NCBI GenBank assembly: GCA_019930625.1
Contig: CP082844.1
Span: 5,580,001-5,644,000, forward strand
Direction of reading: 5' to 3'
DNA: 64,000 nt
Origin: Nocardia asteroides
Lineage (GTDB): Bacteria; Actinomycetota; Actinomycetes; Mycobacteriales; Mycobacteriaceae
The stretch's first letter is position 1; each line of letters starts with the position of its first letter. Both the position numbers and the translations under genes were made by a program. The notes below the pieces were generated by a model. It was given only the letters and a program-made list of their open reading frames with translations, was not told the origin of the DNA and ran no database searches. Positions 42,727-54,700 of the stretch are shown here, one piece after another.

Positions 42727-45700
42727 ATGAAGCCACGGTCGGAATTGCCGTTGTCCGAAGCGGAACGTACGCAGTTGGATGCCTTCGGTAACTGTGCGGC
42801 GCTGCGGGAGGTAGGCAGCGGAAGCCGCTCATTACTCCGGCTGTTCGCCGCACAGGTCGACCGGGTGCCGGACAACCGCGCTGTGGTGTGTGCCGACCAG
42901 GAGTGGAGCTACCGTGAGATCGACCAACTGTCATCTCGTCAAGCGCACTTCCTGATCGGGCTGGGCGTACGACCAGGTCGAACGGTTGGCCTGGTGTTGC
43001 CGCGTTCGATGCACTGGATCACCGCGGTGCTGGGCATCCTCAAGACGGGGGCAGCGTATGTGCCGATCGAGCCCGCATACCCTGATCATCAGATTGCCGC
43101 CGTGCTTGCCGAAGCGGGTGTGATGGCGGTCGTCACCTCGGCCGAACTCGTTTCCCGCGTCGAGGCGGCGCTGCCGGTCGAAGCCGACGATATCCCGATC
43201 GTCGATGTATCCGATCGGCGGCTCGACAGCCAACCGTTCTCCGCGTTGCCGTTGCCAGGTGCACAGGAGCTGGCCTACTTGATCTACACCTCGGGAACGA
43301 CAGGGCGGCCCAAGGGCGTCGCGGTATCGCACGGTGCCGTGTGCGATCGGATCACAGCGCACATTCGGCGGGTGCGGATCCGCAGCGACAGCCGCGTACT
43401 GCAGTTCTCGCCTTTGGTCTTCGATGCGTCGGTGCTCAATATGTGGTCGGCACTGCTGGCCGGTGCGTCGGCCGTCGTGCCCACCGATGACGAAGCCCTG
43501 CCCGGGGCCGCCCTCGTTCGGTTGATCGACCGCCAGAGAGTGACTCATGCACATCTCACACCCTCCACGGTCGAAGTACTCACTGCCGAACAATTGGCGG
43601 GGGTGACGCTGGTAACCGGTGGCGAACCGTGCAGCGCGGCGCTCGTGGACCGATTCGCCGGCGATCGAGCCATGTTCAACGCCTACGGCCCGACAGAGAC
43701 CACCGTGATGGTGTCGATGACCGAACCGCTGGCCGTCGGATCGGGTACGCCGTCGATCGGAACACCGGTACCGGGCGTGGGCATGGTGGTGCTCGATGAC
43801 CTGATGCGCCGAGTGCCGACAGGTGCGATCGGCGAGCTGTATGTGGGGGGATCCGGCCTCGCGCGGGGCTATTGGAACAGGGCGGGCTTGACCGCGTCGA
43901 GGTTTGTCGCCGATCCCGTCGGTGGATCCGGCGGCAGGCTGTATCGCACGGGTGATTTGGTGCGTTGGAATGAGGCGGGGGAGTTGGAGTTCGTCGGCCG
44001 AGTCGACGATCAGCTGAAGATTCGCGGGTTTCGGGTGGAACCAGGGGCGGTCGAAAGAGAATTGGTTGCCCTGCCGGGGATCGGTCGGGCCGCCGTTGTG
44101 GCACAGGTGGATCAGGACGGCGAGAAACGACTGGTCGGGTATGTGGTGCCGGATCCGAGCGCCCCTGGCGCGGGCATCGAACCCGAGGCCGTCCGGCGTC
44201 GGCTCGGACGCCGGTTGCCCGAATTCATGGTGCCGGCCGCGATCGCGGTCATGGACCGGCTTCCGGTGATGATCAGCGGAAAGATCGACAAGGCGGCCCT
44301 GCCGGTGCCGGAATACCTGTCGACGGTTCCGTATCGTGCGCCGCGGTCCCGTGTCGAAGTCGAGCTCGCTCGACTGTTCGCCGCGATCCTCGGGCGCGGC
44401 CGGGTAGGCGTGGACGACAACTTCTTCGAGCTCGGCGGCCACTCACTGGCCGCGACTCGGTTGACCAACCAGATCCGCGCAACGCTCGGAATGGATGTGC
44501 CGGTCGCCACGATCTTCGACAAACCCACGGTGTCAGGGTTGGCGCCGGCGCTGAACGAGCGGCGGCTCATGCGTCCGCCGCTCCAGCCGATGCCGCGGCC
44601 GCACGCTTTGCCGCTGTCGTTCGCACAGCGTCGACTCTGGTTCCTGCACCGCCTCCAAGGGCAGTCGGCAACGTACAACATTCCACTCGCGTGGTCACTG
44701 ACCGGTCCTTTGGACCTGACTGCCCTGCGGTCCGCATTTATCGACCTGCTCGCGCGCCATGAATCGCTGCGCACGGTCTTCGCTGAAGTGGACGGCATTC
44801 CGCGACAGCGGATCATTGATGTGGATCATGCCGATATCGGTTGGGCCCTGGTCGACGCCGGTGCGTGGGCACCGGGTCGGCTGGCCGCCGAGATAACGGC
44901 GGCCGCGGCCTACACCTTCGACCTCGAGCGCGACGTTCCGCTGCGCGTCACGGTGTTTCAGCGCAGCCGCACAGAGCACGTATTGACGGTCGTACTCCAT
45001 CACATCGCCGCCGATGGCTGGTCGTCTCGGCCGCTGCTGAACGATCTGGCGCTTGCCTACCACGCCAGGCTCGGCGGCCGAGCCCCCGAGCGGGCACCGC
45101 TACCGGTGCAGTACACCGATTACGTTCTGTGGCAACGACAGTTGCTCGGCACGGAATCCGAACCGACCGAGGTACTGTCCGCACAGCTCGATTACTGGTG
45201 CGCCGAATTGACGGCCGCTCCACCATGTCTCGAGCTGTCCGCGGACCGCCCGCGCCCGCCGACGAGATCGCACCGGGGTGGCACCCGGCCATTCAACATG
45301 GACGCGCGACTCCGATCCGACATCCTCCGCCTGGCTCGCGACGCCGGTGCTACGGCGGCGATGGTGCTGCAAACCGCATTGGTGGTGTTGTTGCATCGGC
45401 GCGGTGCGGGCAACGACATCCTGGTCGGTTCGCCGATCGCCGGCCGCGCCGACCAGGCCACGGACGAGCTCATCGGCTTCTTCGTCAACACCTGGGTCCT
45501 CCGTGCGAACGTCACCTCCGACCAGTCGGCGTCCGAGCTGCTCGCGGTAGTCAAGCGAAAAGCGCTCGCTGCCTACGAAAACCAGGACGCGCCCTTCGAC
45601 CTTCTGGTCGAGCGGCTCAACCCGATCCGGTCCTCGGCGCACCACCCGGTGTTCCAGACGATGCTGGTGTTCCACCACGACATCGTCACGGATCTGGATC

Positions 45701-48700
45701 TCGACGGTGTCGACAGCACGGTCGTGCACACGGACACGGGAACTTCTCAGTTGGACCTGACGATCGTGATCACCGATCGAGGACGCGGTGCGGGCTGGCA
45801 TGCCCACATCACCTATGCGTCCGATTTGTTCGAGTCCGAGACAATCGACGAGTTGGCAGCGCAGTTCATGCAGGTGCTGCGCGGCATCGTCGCGGATCCG
45901 AGCGTCCCGGTGGGCTCACTCGAACTCTTCGGTAGCCAGGGGATCCAACAGCTGGATACATTCGGCAATCGGGCCGCGTTGTCTGTCGACCGCGGTCCTG
46001 CTACATCGATACCGGAGGCCTTTGCCGCGCAGGTGACGCGGACACCGGATGCTGTCGCGCTCATCTTCGACGACCAGACCTGGACCTACCGGGAGCTCGA
46101 CAGACAGTCCACCCGGGTAGCGCACCGGCTGCTCGGTTGCGGTGTCCGAACAGGGGATGTCGTGGCACTGCTGCTGCCCCGCTGCGCCTACAGCTATGTC
46201 GCACTGTTGGCGGCTCTGAAGATCGGCGCGGCCTATGCTCCGATCGAGCCCAACTATCCGGATCACCGAGTCCGGTACATCCTCGACGACGCCGCTGTGT
46301 CGGCGGTCGTCACCACAGCCGCCCTGCGGGCCCGCGCGGAGTCACTGTTGCGGTCGCTGGACCGCCGCGACAGGTCCGTCATCGATATCGCTGATCCGAC
46401 GCTCGACACCGAGCCACATACGCCGGTTGCCTTCCCTTATCCGTGGTCGGTGGCCTACGTGATCTACACCTCGGGAACGACGGGTGAACCCAAAGGCGTC
46501 GCGGTAACTCATGCCAGCGTTGTCCAGTTGGTCGCTGCCCACACGCGGCATCACGCGGTACACAGTGGAAGCCGGATTCTGCTGTTCGCCCCGCTGGTTT
46601 TCGATGTATCGGTGACCGATATGTGGTCGGCGTTGTTGAACGGTGCGGTTGCGGTAGTGCCGACGGAAGATCAGGCGCGCCCGGGGGATGCGCTGGCGGC
46701 ACTGATTTCTCGTGTCGCAGTCACGCATGCTCATGTGACGCCCTCGACACTGGCGGTGTTGTCTGCCAGCGATCTGGGCTCGTTGGAATTGTTGTCGGTG
46801 GGTGCTGAGGTGCTGTCGGCAGAGTTGGCCGATGAGTGGGCTGGGCGCTTACCGATGGTGTATAGGTATGGTCCGACCGAAACGACGGTGTATTGCACGA
46901 TTACAGGTCGTTTGGTTGTGGGTTCGGGTGTTCCGTCAATTGGTGGGCCTGTTTCCGGTGCTGCTTTGGTGGTGTTGGATGCTCGGTTGGGGCGGGTGCC
47001 GGTGGGTGTGGTGGGTGAGTTGTATGTGGGGGGGTCGGGCGTGGCGTTGGGGTATTGGGGTCGGTCGGGGTTGACGGCGGGGCGTTTTGTCGCTGATCCG
47101 TTCGGTGGGGTGGGGGGTCGGTTGTATCGGACGGGTGATTTGGTGCGGTGGAATCGTTCGGGGGAGTTGGAGTTTTGTGGCCGGGTCGATGATCAGGTGA
47201 AGATCCGGGGGTTCCGGGTCGAACCCGGTGAAGTGGAAGCGACGCTGCTTATGCATCCGCAGGTGACCCGGGCTGTGGTGGTGGTCCGTGAGGACGTGGT
47301 GGGTGATCGCCGGTTGGCAGCGTATGCGGTGGTAGTCGGTGCCGGCGTTGATTCGGCGTCGTTGCGGCGGTTTGTCACGTATCGATTGCCGGAGTATTCG
47401 GTGCCTGCGGCGATCGTGGTGGTCGACGAGATTCCGGTGACGGTGAACGGGAAGGTAGACAAGTCTGCGCTGCCTGCGCCGGAATATGCCTCAGAGCGTG
47501 CTTTTCGGGCGCCGGGGACGCCGGTGCAGGAGGCGGTGGCGAGGTTGTTCGCGGAGGTGCTCGGGTTGGACAAGGTCGGCGTCGATGACGACTTCTTCGC
47601 TCTCGGCGGACATTCGCTGGCGGCGACACGGTTGTCGAGCCGGATCCGCAGCGTGCTCGGTATCGAGATCCCGGTCCGTGCGGTGTTCGACGCACCGACC
47701 GTGTCGAGACTGACCGCTGACTTCGACGCGGCGGTCGAACCGCGTCCATCGTTGCGACCTTCGCCGCGACCGCCGATGATTCCGTTGTCGTTCGCGCAGC
47801 GTCGACTGTGGTTCCTGCATCGATTGGAAGGACCTTCGGCGACTTACAACATTCCCATGGTCCGAATGCTGATCGGGCCTTTGGACCGGGACGCCCTGCG
47901 TGCCGCGATAGCGGATGTCGTGGCTCGGCACGAATCTTTGCGGACCGTCTTCCCTGAATCGGATGGTGTGCCGAGCCAGCGCGTCATCCCCGCCGACGCC
48001 GCTTACTTCGGCTGGGCCACGGTGGACGGCACGACCTGGAACGACATCCAGCGCCAGACCGCTGTGGCGCAGGTGGCCCGGTATCACTTCGAACTGGCCA
48101 CCGAGATTCCGATCCGGGCCCAACTGCTGTGCTGCGGCGAGGACAAGCATCTGTTGTTGATCGTCGTGCATCATATCGCCGCGGACGGCTGGTCCGCCGC
48201 ACCGCTGTTCAACGATCTGGCCGGCGCCTATCGAGCGCGCGTCGCCGGTCATGCGCCCGGGTGGCTCCCGCTGCCCGTGCAGTACGTGGATTACACGCTG
48301 TGGCAGCAAGCACTACTCGGTTCGGAAGACAACGCCGACAGCCTGCTGTCCACCCAGCTCGAGTACTGGAAGCGTGAACTGGAGGACGCTCCGCGACTGC
48401 TGACCCTGCCCGCCGACCGACCGCGGCCGCGCACGATGTCGCACCGCGGCGAATTCGTGTCCTTTGCGATAGAGCCCACCGTGCGCGAGGCGATTTCGCG
48501 GTTGGCCGAAAGCGAGGGCGCGACGGCATCGATGGTGTTGCAGGCCGCGTTGGTCGTGCTGTGGCACCGACTGGGCGCCGGAGCGGATGTGGTGATCGGT
48601 TCGCCGATCGCCGGTCGGACCGATCAAGCGCTCGAGGACCTGGTCGGGTTCTTCGTCAACACCTGGATATTGCGTGTTCAGCTTACTCCGCAGCAGACCT

Positions 48701-51700
48701 TCGCCGAGGTGCTGGCTCAGGTTCGGCGAAAGGCTCTGGCCGCCTACGCGAACCAGGATGTTCCGTTCGAGGTACTGGTCGAGAAGCTCAATCCGATCCG
48801 ATCGCCCGCCTACCACCCGATGTGCCAGACTCTGCTGGCGTTCCAGAACAACACGGCCGCGGACGCGGAATTCTCCGGCCTCACGGCCGAGCCGGTGTCC
48901 GTGGCGACGGGTACTTGCCGGATGGACTTGAATATCGCGATTGTCGAGCAGGCTGATGTCGCGGGCTGGACCGGCTGGATCGAGTACGCCACCGACCTGT
49001 TCGACGCGGCCTCCGTCGACGCGATCGCCGCACAGTTCGTTCGGGTGCTGATTGCGGTGGCGGCCGATCCGGCGGTACCGGTGACCGCGATCGAACTGCT
49101 GGCGGCACAGGACATCCGGCAGTTGGAGTCCTTCGGCAATAGTGCCGCGCCGAAATCCGACTGCGGTAGCCGGGTATCGGTGCCGGAAGCCTTCGCCGCA
49201 CAAGTCGCGCGCACCCCGAATTCCGTTGCGCTCGTCTTCGACAACCGAACCTGGACGTATAAGGAACTGGACCGGTCGTCGACCCGCTTCGCGCACCGGC
49301 TGATCGGCTGTGGTGTCGAGCCCGGCGACCGAGTTGCGTTGCTCTTGCCTCGGACCGAGCATCCGTTCGTCGCGGTACTGGCTGCTCTGAAAGCTGGTTG
49401 TGCCTATGTTCCCCTGGATCCGTCGTATCCCGACCGCCGGCTCGCGTTCGTGCTCCGTGATGCCGCACTGGCGGCGGTGGTGACGACATCGGCGCTGGCA
49501 GACCGTTTGGCCTTAGTGCTGGCCGACATCGGCGTCGATCATCTTCCGATCATCGATATGTGCGAATCGAGCAAGGAAGCGCACCCGGAGATGACGCTGC
49601 CGTTTCCGGATCCTGGTCAGGTGGCGTACTTGATCTATACCTCGGGTACGACGGGTGTGCCGAAGGGTGTTGCGGTGTCGCATGGGGGTGTGGTGGAGCT
49701 TGCTGTCGGGCAGGGTGTGCGATTGGGGATTGATGGGGGGAGTCGGGTTTTGCAGTTGGCTCCGTTGGTTTTCGATGCGTCGGTGATCAATATGTGGTCG
49801 GCGTTGTTGTGTGGTGCCGCCGCGGTCGCGCCTACGGAGGAGCAGGCGCGGCCGGGTGTGGGGTTGACGGAGCTTATTGCCCGGCAGCGGGTGACTCATG
49901 TTCATGTGACGCCGTCGACGTTGGCGGTGTTGTCGCCGGTTGGTTGGGATTGGGTGGAGTCGTTGTTGATGGGTAGTGAGGTGTTGTCGGCGGGGTTGGT
50001 CGATGAGTGGGCTGGGCGTTTTCCGATGGTGAATACGTATGGTCCGACGGAGACGACGGTGTATGCCACGATCACCGGTGAGTTGTCTTCGGGGACTGGT
50101 GTGCCGTCTATCGGTTCGCCGGTGTCGCATGCTGCTTTGGTGGTGTTGGATGCTCGGTTGGGGCGGGTGCCGGTGGGTGTGGTGGGTGAGTTGTATGTGG
50201 GGGGGTCGGGTGTGGCGTTGGGGTATTGGGGTCGGTCGGGGTTGACGGCGGGGCGTTTTGTCGCTGATCCGTTCGGTGGGGTGGGGGGTCGGTTGTATCG
50301 GACGGGTGATTTGGTGCGGTGGAATCGTTCGGGGGAGTTGGAGTTTTGTGGCCGGGTCGATGATCAGGTGAAGATCCGCGGGTTCCGGGTCGAACCCGGC
50401 GAGGTCGAAGCGGTACTGGTTTCGTGCTCTTCGGTTGCGCGGGCTGTCGTAGTCCTTCGTGAGGAATTGGGCGATCGCCGCTTGGTCGGTTACGTGGTGC
50501 CGGCCGTCTCCGAAATTGATCCGTTCGAGCTGCGAGACTTCGTTGCGCGGCGGCTGCCCGCATTCATGGTGCCTGCGGCGGTCGTGGTGGTCGACGAGAT
50601 TCCGGTGACGGTGAACGGGAAGGTGGACAAGTCGGCGTTGCCGGTGCCGGAATTCGTGTCCGGGCGTGCTTTTCGGGCACCGGGGACGCCGGTGCAGGAG
50701 GCGGTGGCGAAGCTGTTCGCGGAAGTGCTCGGACTCGACAAGATCGGCATCGACGACGACTTTTTCGAGCTGGGCGGGCATTCGTTGTTGGCAACGCGGT
50801 TGACGAGCCGGATTCGTGCGGTGTTGGGGGTCGAGGTTGCGGTGCGGTCGGTGTTCGAGGCGCCGACCGTGGCGCGGCTGGCGTCGGTTTTCGATGCGAG
50901 TGTCCGGTTGCGTCCGGCGTTGGTTGCCATGCCGCGCCCGACGCGGGTTCCGTTGTCGTTTGCACAACGCCGACTGTGGTTCCTGTCCCGCCTGGAAGGA
51001 CCGTCGGCGACCTACAACATCCCGATGGTCTGGCGCCTCACCGGTGCTCTGGATGTCGATGCGCTGAAAGGAGCGATAACCGACGTCGTTGCCAGGCATG
51101 AATCCTTGCGCACAGTATTCCCCGATGTTGACGGTGTGCCGTACCAGCGGGTCCTCGGCATCGACACCGCGGACATCGGTTGGCTGGTAGTCGATGCGAC
51201 CGAATGGGGCTGGAACGAGTGCTCCGAAACCCTCGCGCGGGCGGCGCGGCACACATTCGATCTGGCCGAGGACATTCCGATCCGCGCGCAGCTCCTGCAC
51301 TGCGCCGCACGCACGCATGTGCTGATGATCGTGCTGCACCATATCGCCGCGGACGGGTGGTCGTCGACACCGCTGCTGCGTGATCTCGCCACCGCCTACG
51401 ACGCACGGCGCAGCGGCCGCGCCCGGGATCTGCTGCCGCTACCTGTCCAATATGTCGACTACACGCTGTGGCAGCTGGAACTGCTCGGTTCTGCGAGCGA
51501 CCCCGCCAGCCGGGTTTCCGAGCAGCTCGATTACTGGCGAAGTGAACTGGCTGAAGCGCCACAAATGCTCGACCTGCCGACCGATCGACCGCGGCCGCAG
51601 GCGATGTCCTATCGCGGTCACGTGATGCCGTTCACGATCGAACCCGAGTTGCGGGCGGCGATCTCGGAACTGGCGGCCGGTCACGGCGTGACGGTGGCGA

Positions 51701-54700
51701 TGATTCTCCAGGCCGCATTGGTGGTGACGTGGCATCGGCTGGGAGCCTGCAACGACATCGTGATCGGATCACCGATCGCGGGCCGAACCGATCAGGCGCT
51801 CGACGACCTGGTGGGTTTTTTCGTCAACACCTGGGTATTGCGGATATCGGTCGCACCGTATTCATCGTTCGCCGACGTGCTTGCCGCAGTGCGACAAAAG
51901 GCTCTGGCGGCCTACGAGAACCAGGATGTCCCGTTCGAGCTCTTGGTCGAGCAGCTCAATCCGAGCAGATCGGCCGCACATCACCCGCTGTTCCAAACGA
52001 TGATCGTATTCCAGAACCACGCGGCCGCCGAGATGAAGCTTTCCGAGGTGAGCGCCACTGTCGTGCCGACGACGACTGGCGCCGCGCGGATGGACCTGAA
52101 TCTGGTCGTCGTCGAGCAACCCGATATGGATGGCTGGTCCGGTCGAATCGAATACGCCACCGATCTTTTCGACCCGGCAACAATCGACTCCGTCGTGGTT
52201 CGTTTTCTTCGGGTACTCGCCGTGGCGACAGCCGATCCGGCCGCACCTGTCGGAAAGTTCGACCTGTTGGCAGCGTCGGAGATCCGGCAGCTGGAATCCT
52301 TCGGCAACGCTCCGGCAGCTGCCGCGGCCCCCGCCGGGCGGGCATCAATACCGGAAGCCTTCGCCGCGCAGGCTTCCCGGACGCCGGACGCGGCCGCGCT
52401 CGTCTTCGACAATCGGTCGTGGACGTATCGAGAGCTGGACCGGGAATCCGACCAGTTGGCACACCGGCTGATCGATTGCGGCATCGGTGCGGCGGACGTC
52501 GTCGGGCTGCTGTTGCCGCGCACCCGACACAACTTCGCCGCGGTGCTTGCGGTTCTGAAGATCGGGGCGGCGTACCTCCCGATCGATCCCGCCTATCCCG
52601 ATCACCGGATCGGGTTCGTGCTGAACGATGCCTCGGCGGCGGCGGTGTTGACAACCACGGAGTTGATCCGCCGAACAACAACATTGCTGGAATCGATCAA
52701 CCGCCCGGATTATCCGGTTATCGATGTCCGCGACCCGATCACCAGCAACCAGCCGCTCACCCACCACCCGTTTCCGGATCCTGGTCAGGTGGCGTACTTG
52801 ATCTATACCTCGGGTACGACGGGTGTGCCGAAGGGTGTTGCGGTGTCGCATGGGGGTGTGGTGGAGCTTGCTGTCGGGCAGGGTGTGCGATTGGGGATTG
52901 ATGGGGGGAGTCGGGTTTTGCAGTTGGCTCCGTTGGTTTTCGATGCGTCGGTGATCAATATGTGGTCGGCGTTGTTGTGTGGTGCCGCCGCGGTCGCGCC
53001 TACGGAGGAGCAGGCGCGGCCGGGTGTGGGGTTGACGGAGCTTATTGCCCGGCAGCGGGTGACTCATGTTCATGTGACGCCGTCGACGTTGGCGGTGTTG
53101 TCGCCGGTTGGTTGGGATTGGGTGGAGTCGTTGTTGATGGGTAGTGAGGTGTTGTCGGCGGGGTTGGTCGATGAGTGGGCTGGGCGTTTTCCGATGGTGA
53201 ATACGTATGGTCCGACGGAGACGACGGTGTATGCCACGATCACCGGTGAGTTGTCTTCGGGGACTGGTGTGCCGTCTATCGGTTCGCCGGTGTCGCATGC
53301 TGCTTTGGTGGTGTTGGATGCTCGGTTGGGGCGGGTGCCGGTGGGTGTGGTGGGTGAGTTGTATGTGGGGGGGTCGGGTGTGGCGTTGGGGTATTGGGGT
53401 CGGTCGGGGTTGACGGCGGGGCGTTTTGTCGCTGATCCGTTCGGTGGGGTGGGGGGTCGGTTGTATCGGACGGGTGATTTGGTGCGGTGGAATCGTTCGG
53501 GGGAGTTGGAGTTTTGTGGCCGGGTCGATGATCAGGTGAAGATCCGCGGGTTCCGGGTCGAACCCGGCGAGGTCGAAGCGGTACTGGCCGCGTATCCGGC
53601 GGTGGTGCAGGCGGTGGTGGTGGCGCGCGTGGACGGGCCGGGGGAGCGTCGGTTGGTCGGGTATGTCGTGCTCGATTCCGCGTCTGGTGGTGTCGATGTG
53701 GCCGCGGTGCGCCGGTTCGTGGCGCGACGGTTGCCGGGGTTCATGGTCCCGGCGGTGATCGTGGTGCTCGAGGCGATGCCGTTGACGGTGAACGGGAAAG
53801 TCGATCGGCAAGCGTTGCCGGCACCGGAGTATCGGTCCGAAGTGGAGTATCGAGCGCCGGAAACGATCCCGCAGGAGGTGCTGGCGGGATTGTTCGCGCA
53901 CGTCCTGGGCCTCGACCGGGTCGGGGTCGATGACGACTTCTTCGAACTGGGCGGCCACTCACTGTCGGCGACCCGGCTGGTCAGCCGAATCCGATCGGTG
54001 ATGAAGGTCGAGGTTCCCGTCCGGCAGGTATTCGACACACCAACCGTCGCGCAGTTGGTGTCGGTCTTCGATGCGAGTGTCCGGCTGCGCCCGGCGTTGG
54101 TTGCCAAGTCGCGCCCGGAACGAGCTCCGTTGTCGTTCGCCCAACGCCGCCTCTGGTTCCTTTCCCGCCTGCAAGGTCGATCGGCGATCTACAACATTCC
54201 CATGGTCTGGACACTCACCGGCCCGTTGGATATCGAGGCCCTGCGACTGGCCATCGCCGATGTCATCGCTCGACACGAGTCATTACGAACGGTCTTTCCC
54301 GATGTGAACGGCGTGCCTTATCAGAAAGTTCGCGAACCCGGCGTCGCCGCACACGTGTGGCAGGTGCTCGACGCCACCGGCTGGGACGAAAGCTGGATCG
54401 ACCGCACGACCGCGGAACTGGCTGAGTTCGAGTTCGATTTGTCCGTCGACGCGCCAGTCCGCGCTACCGTTCTGCGCCACGATACCGAAAGGCATCGACT
54501 GGTGTTGCTCATCCATCACATCGCAGTCGACGGGTCCTCGATGCGGCCGCTGATGCGGGATCTGACAACTGCCTATGCCGCGCGATCGAAGAAAATTGCG
54601 CCACAATGGAGGCCGTTGCCGGTGCAGTACCTCGACTTCACGCTGTGGCAACAGGACTTGCTGGGGGCGCCGACCGACACCGAGAGCCTGATGTCGTCGC

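Noticed and set aside
49513..51342. Long minus-strand open frame (609 codons) opposite the NRPS, with a near copy at 52345-53958
   Set aside because: Both are antisense shadows of the duplicated A-domain block; the His/Pro/Thr-rich translation is an artefact of the G/T-rich coding strand.
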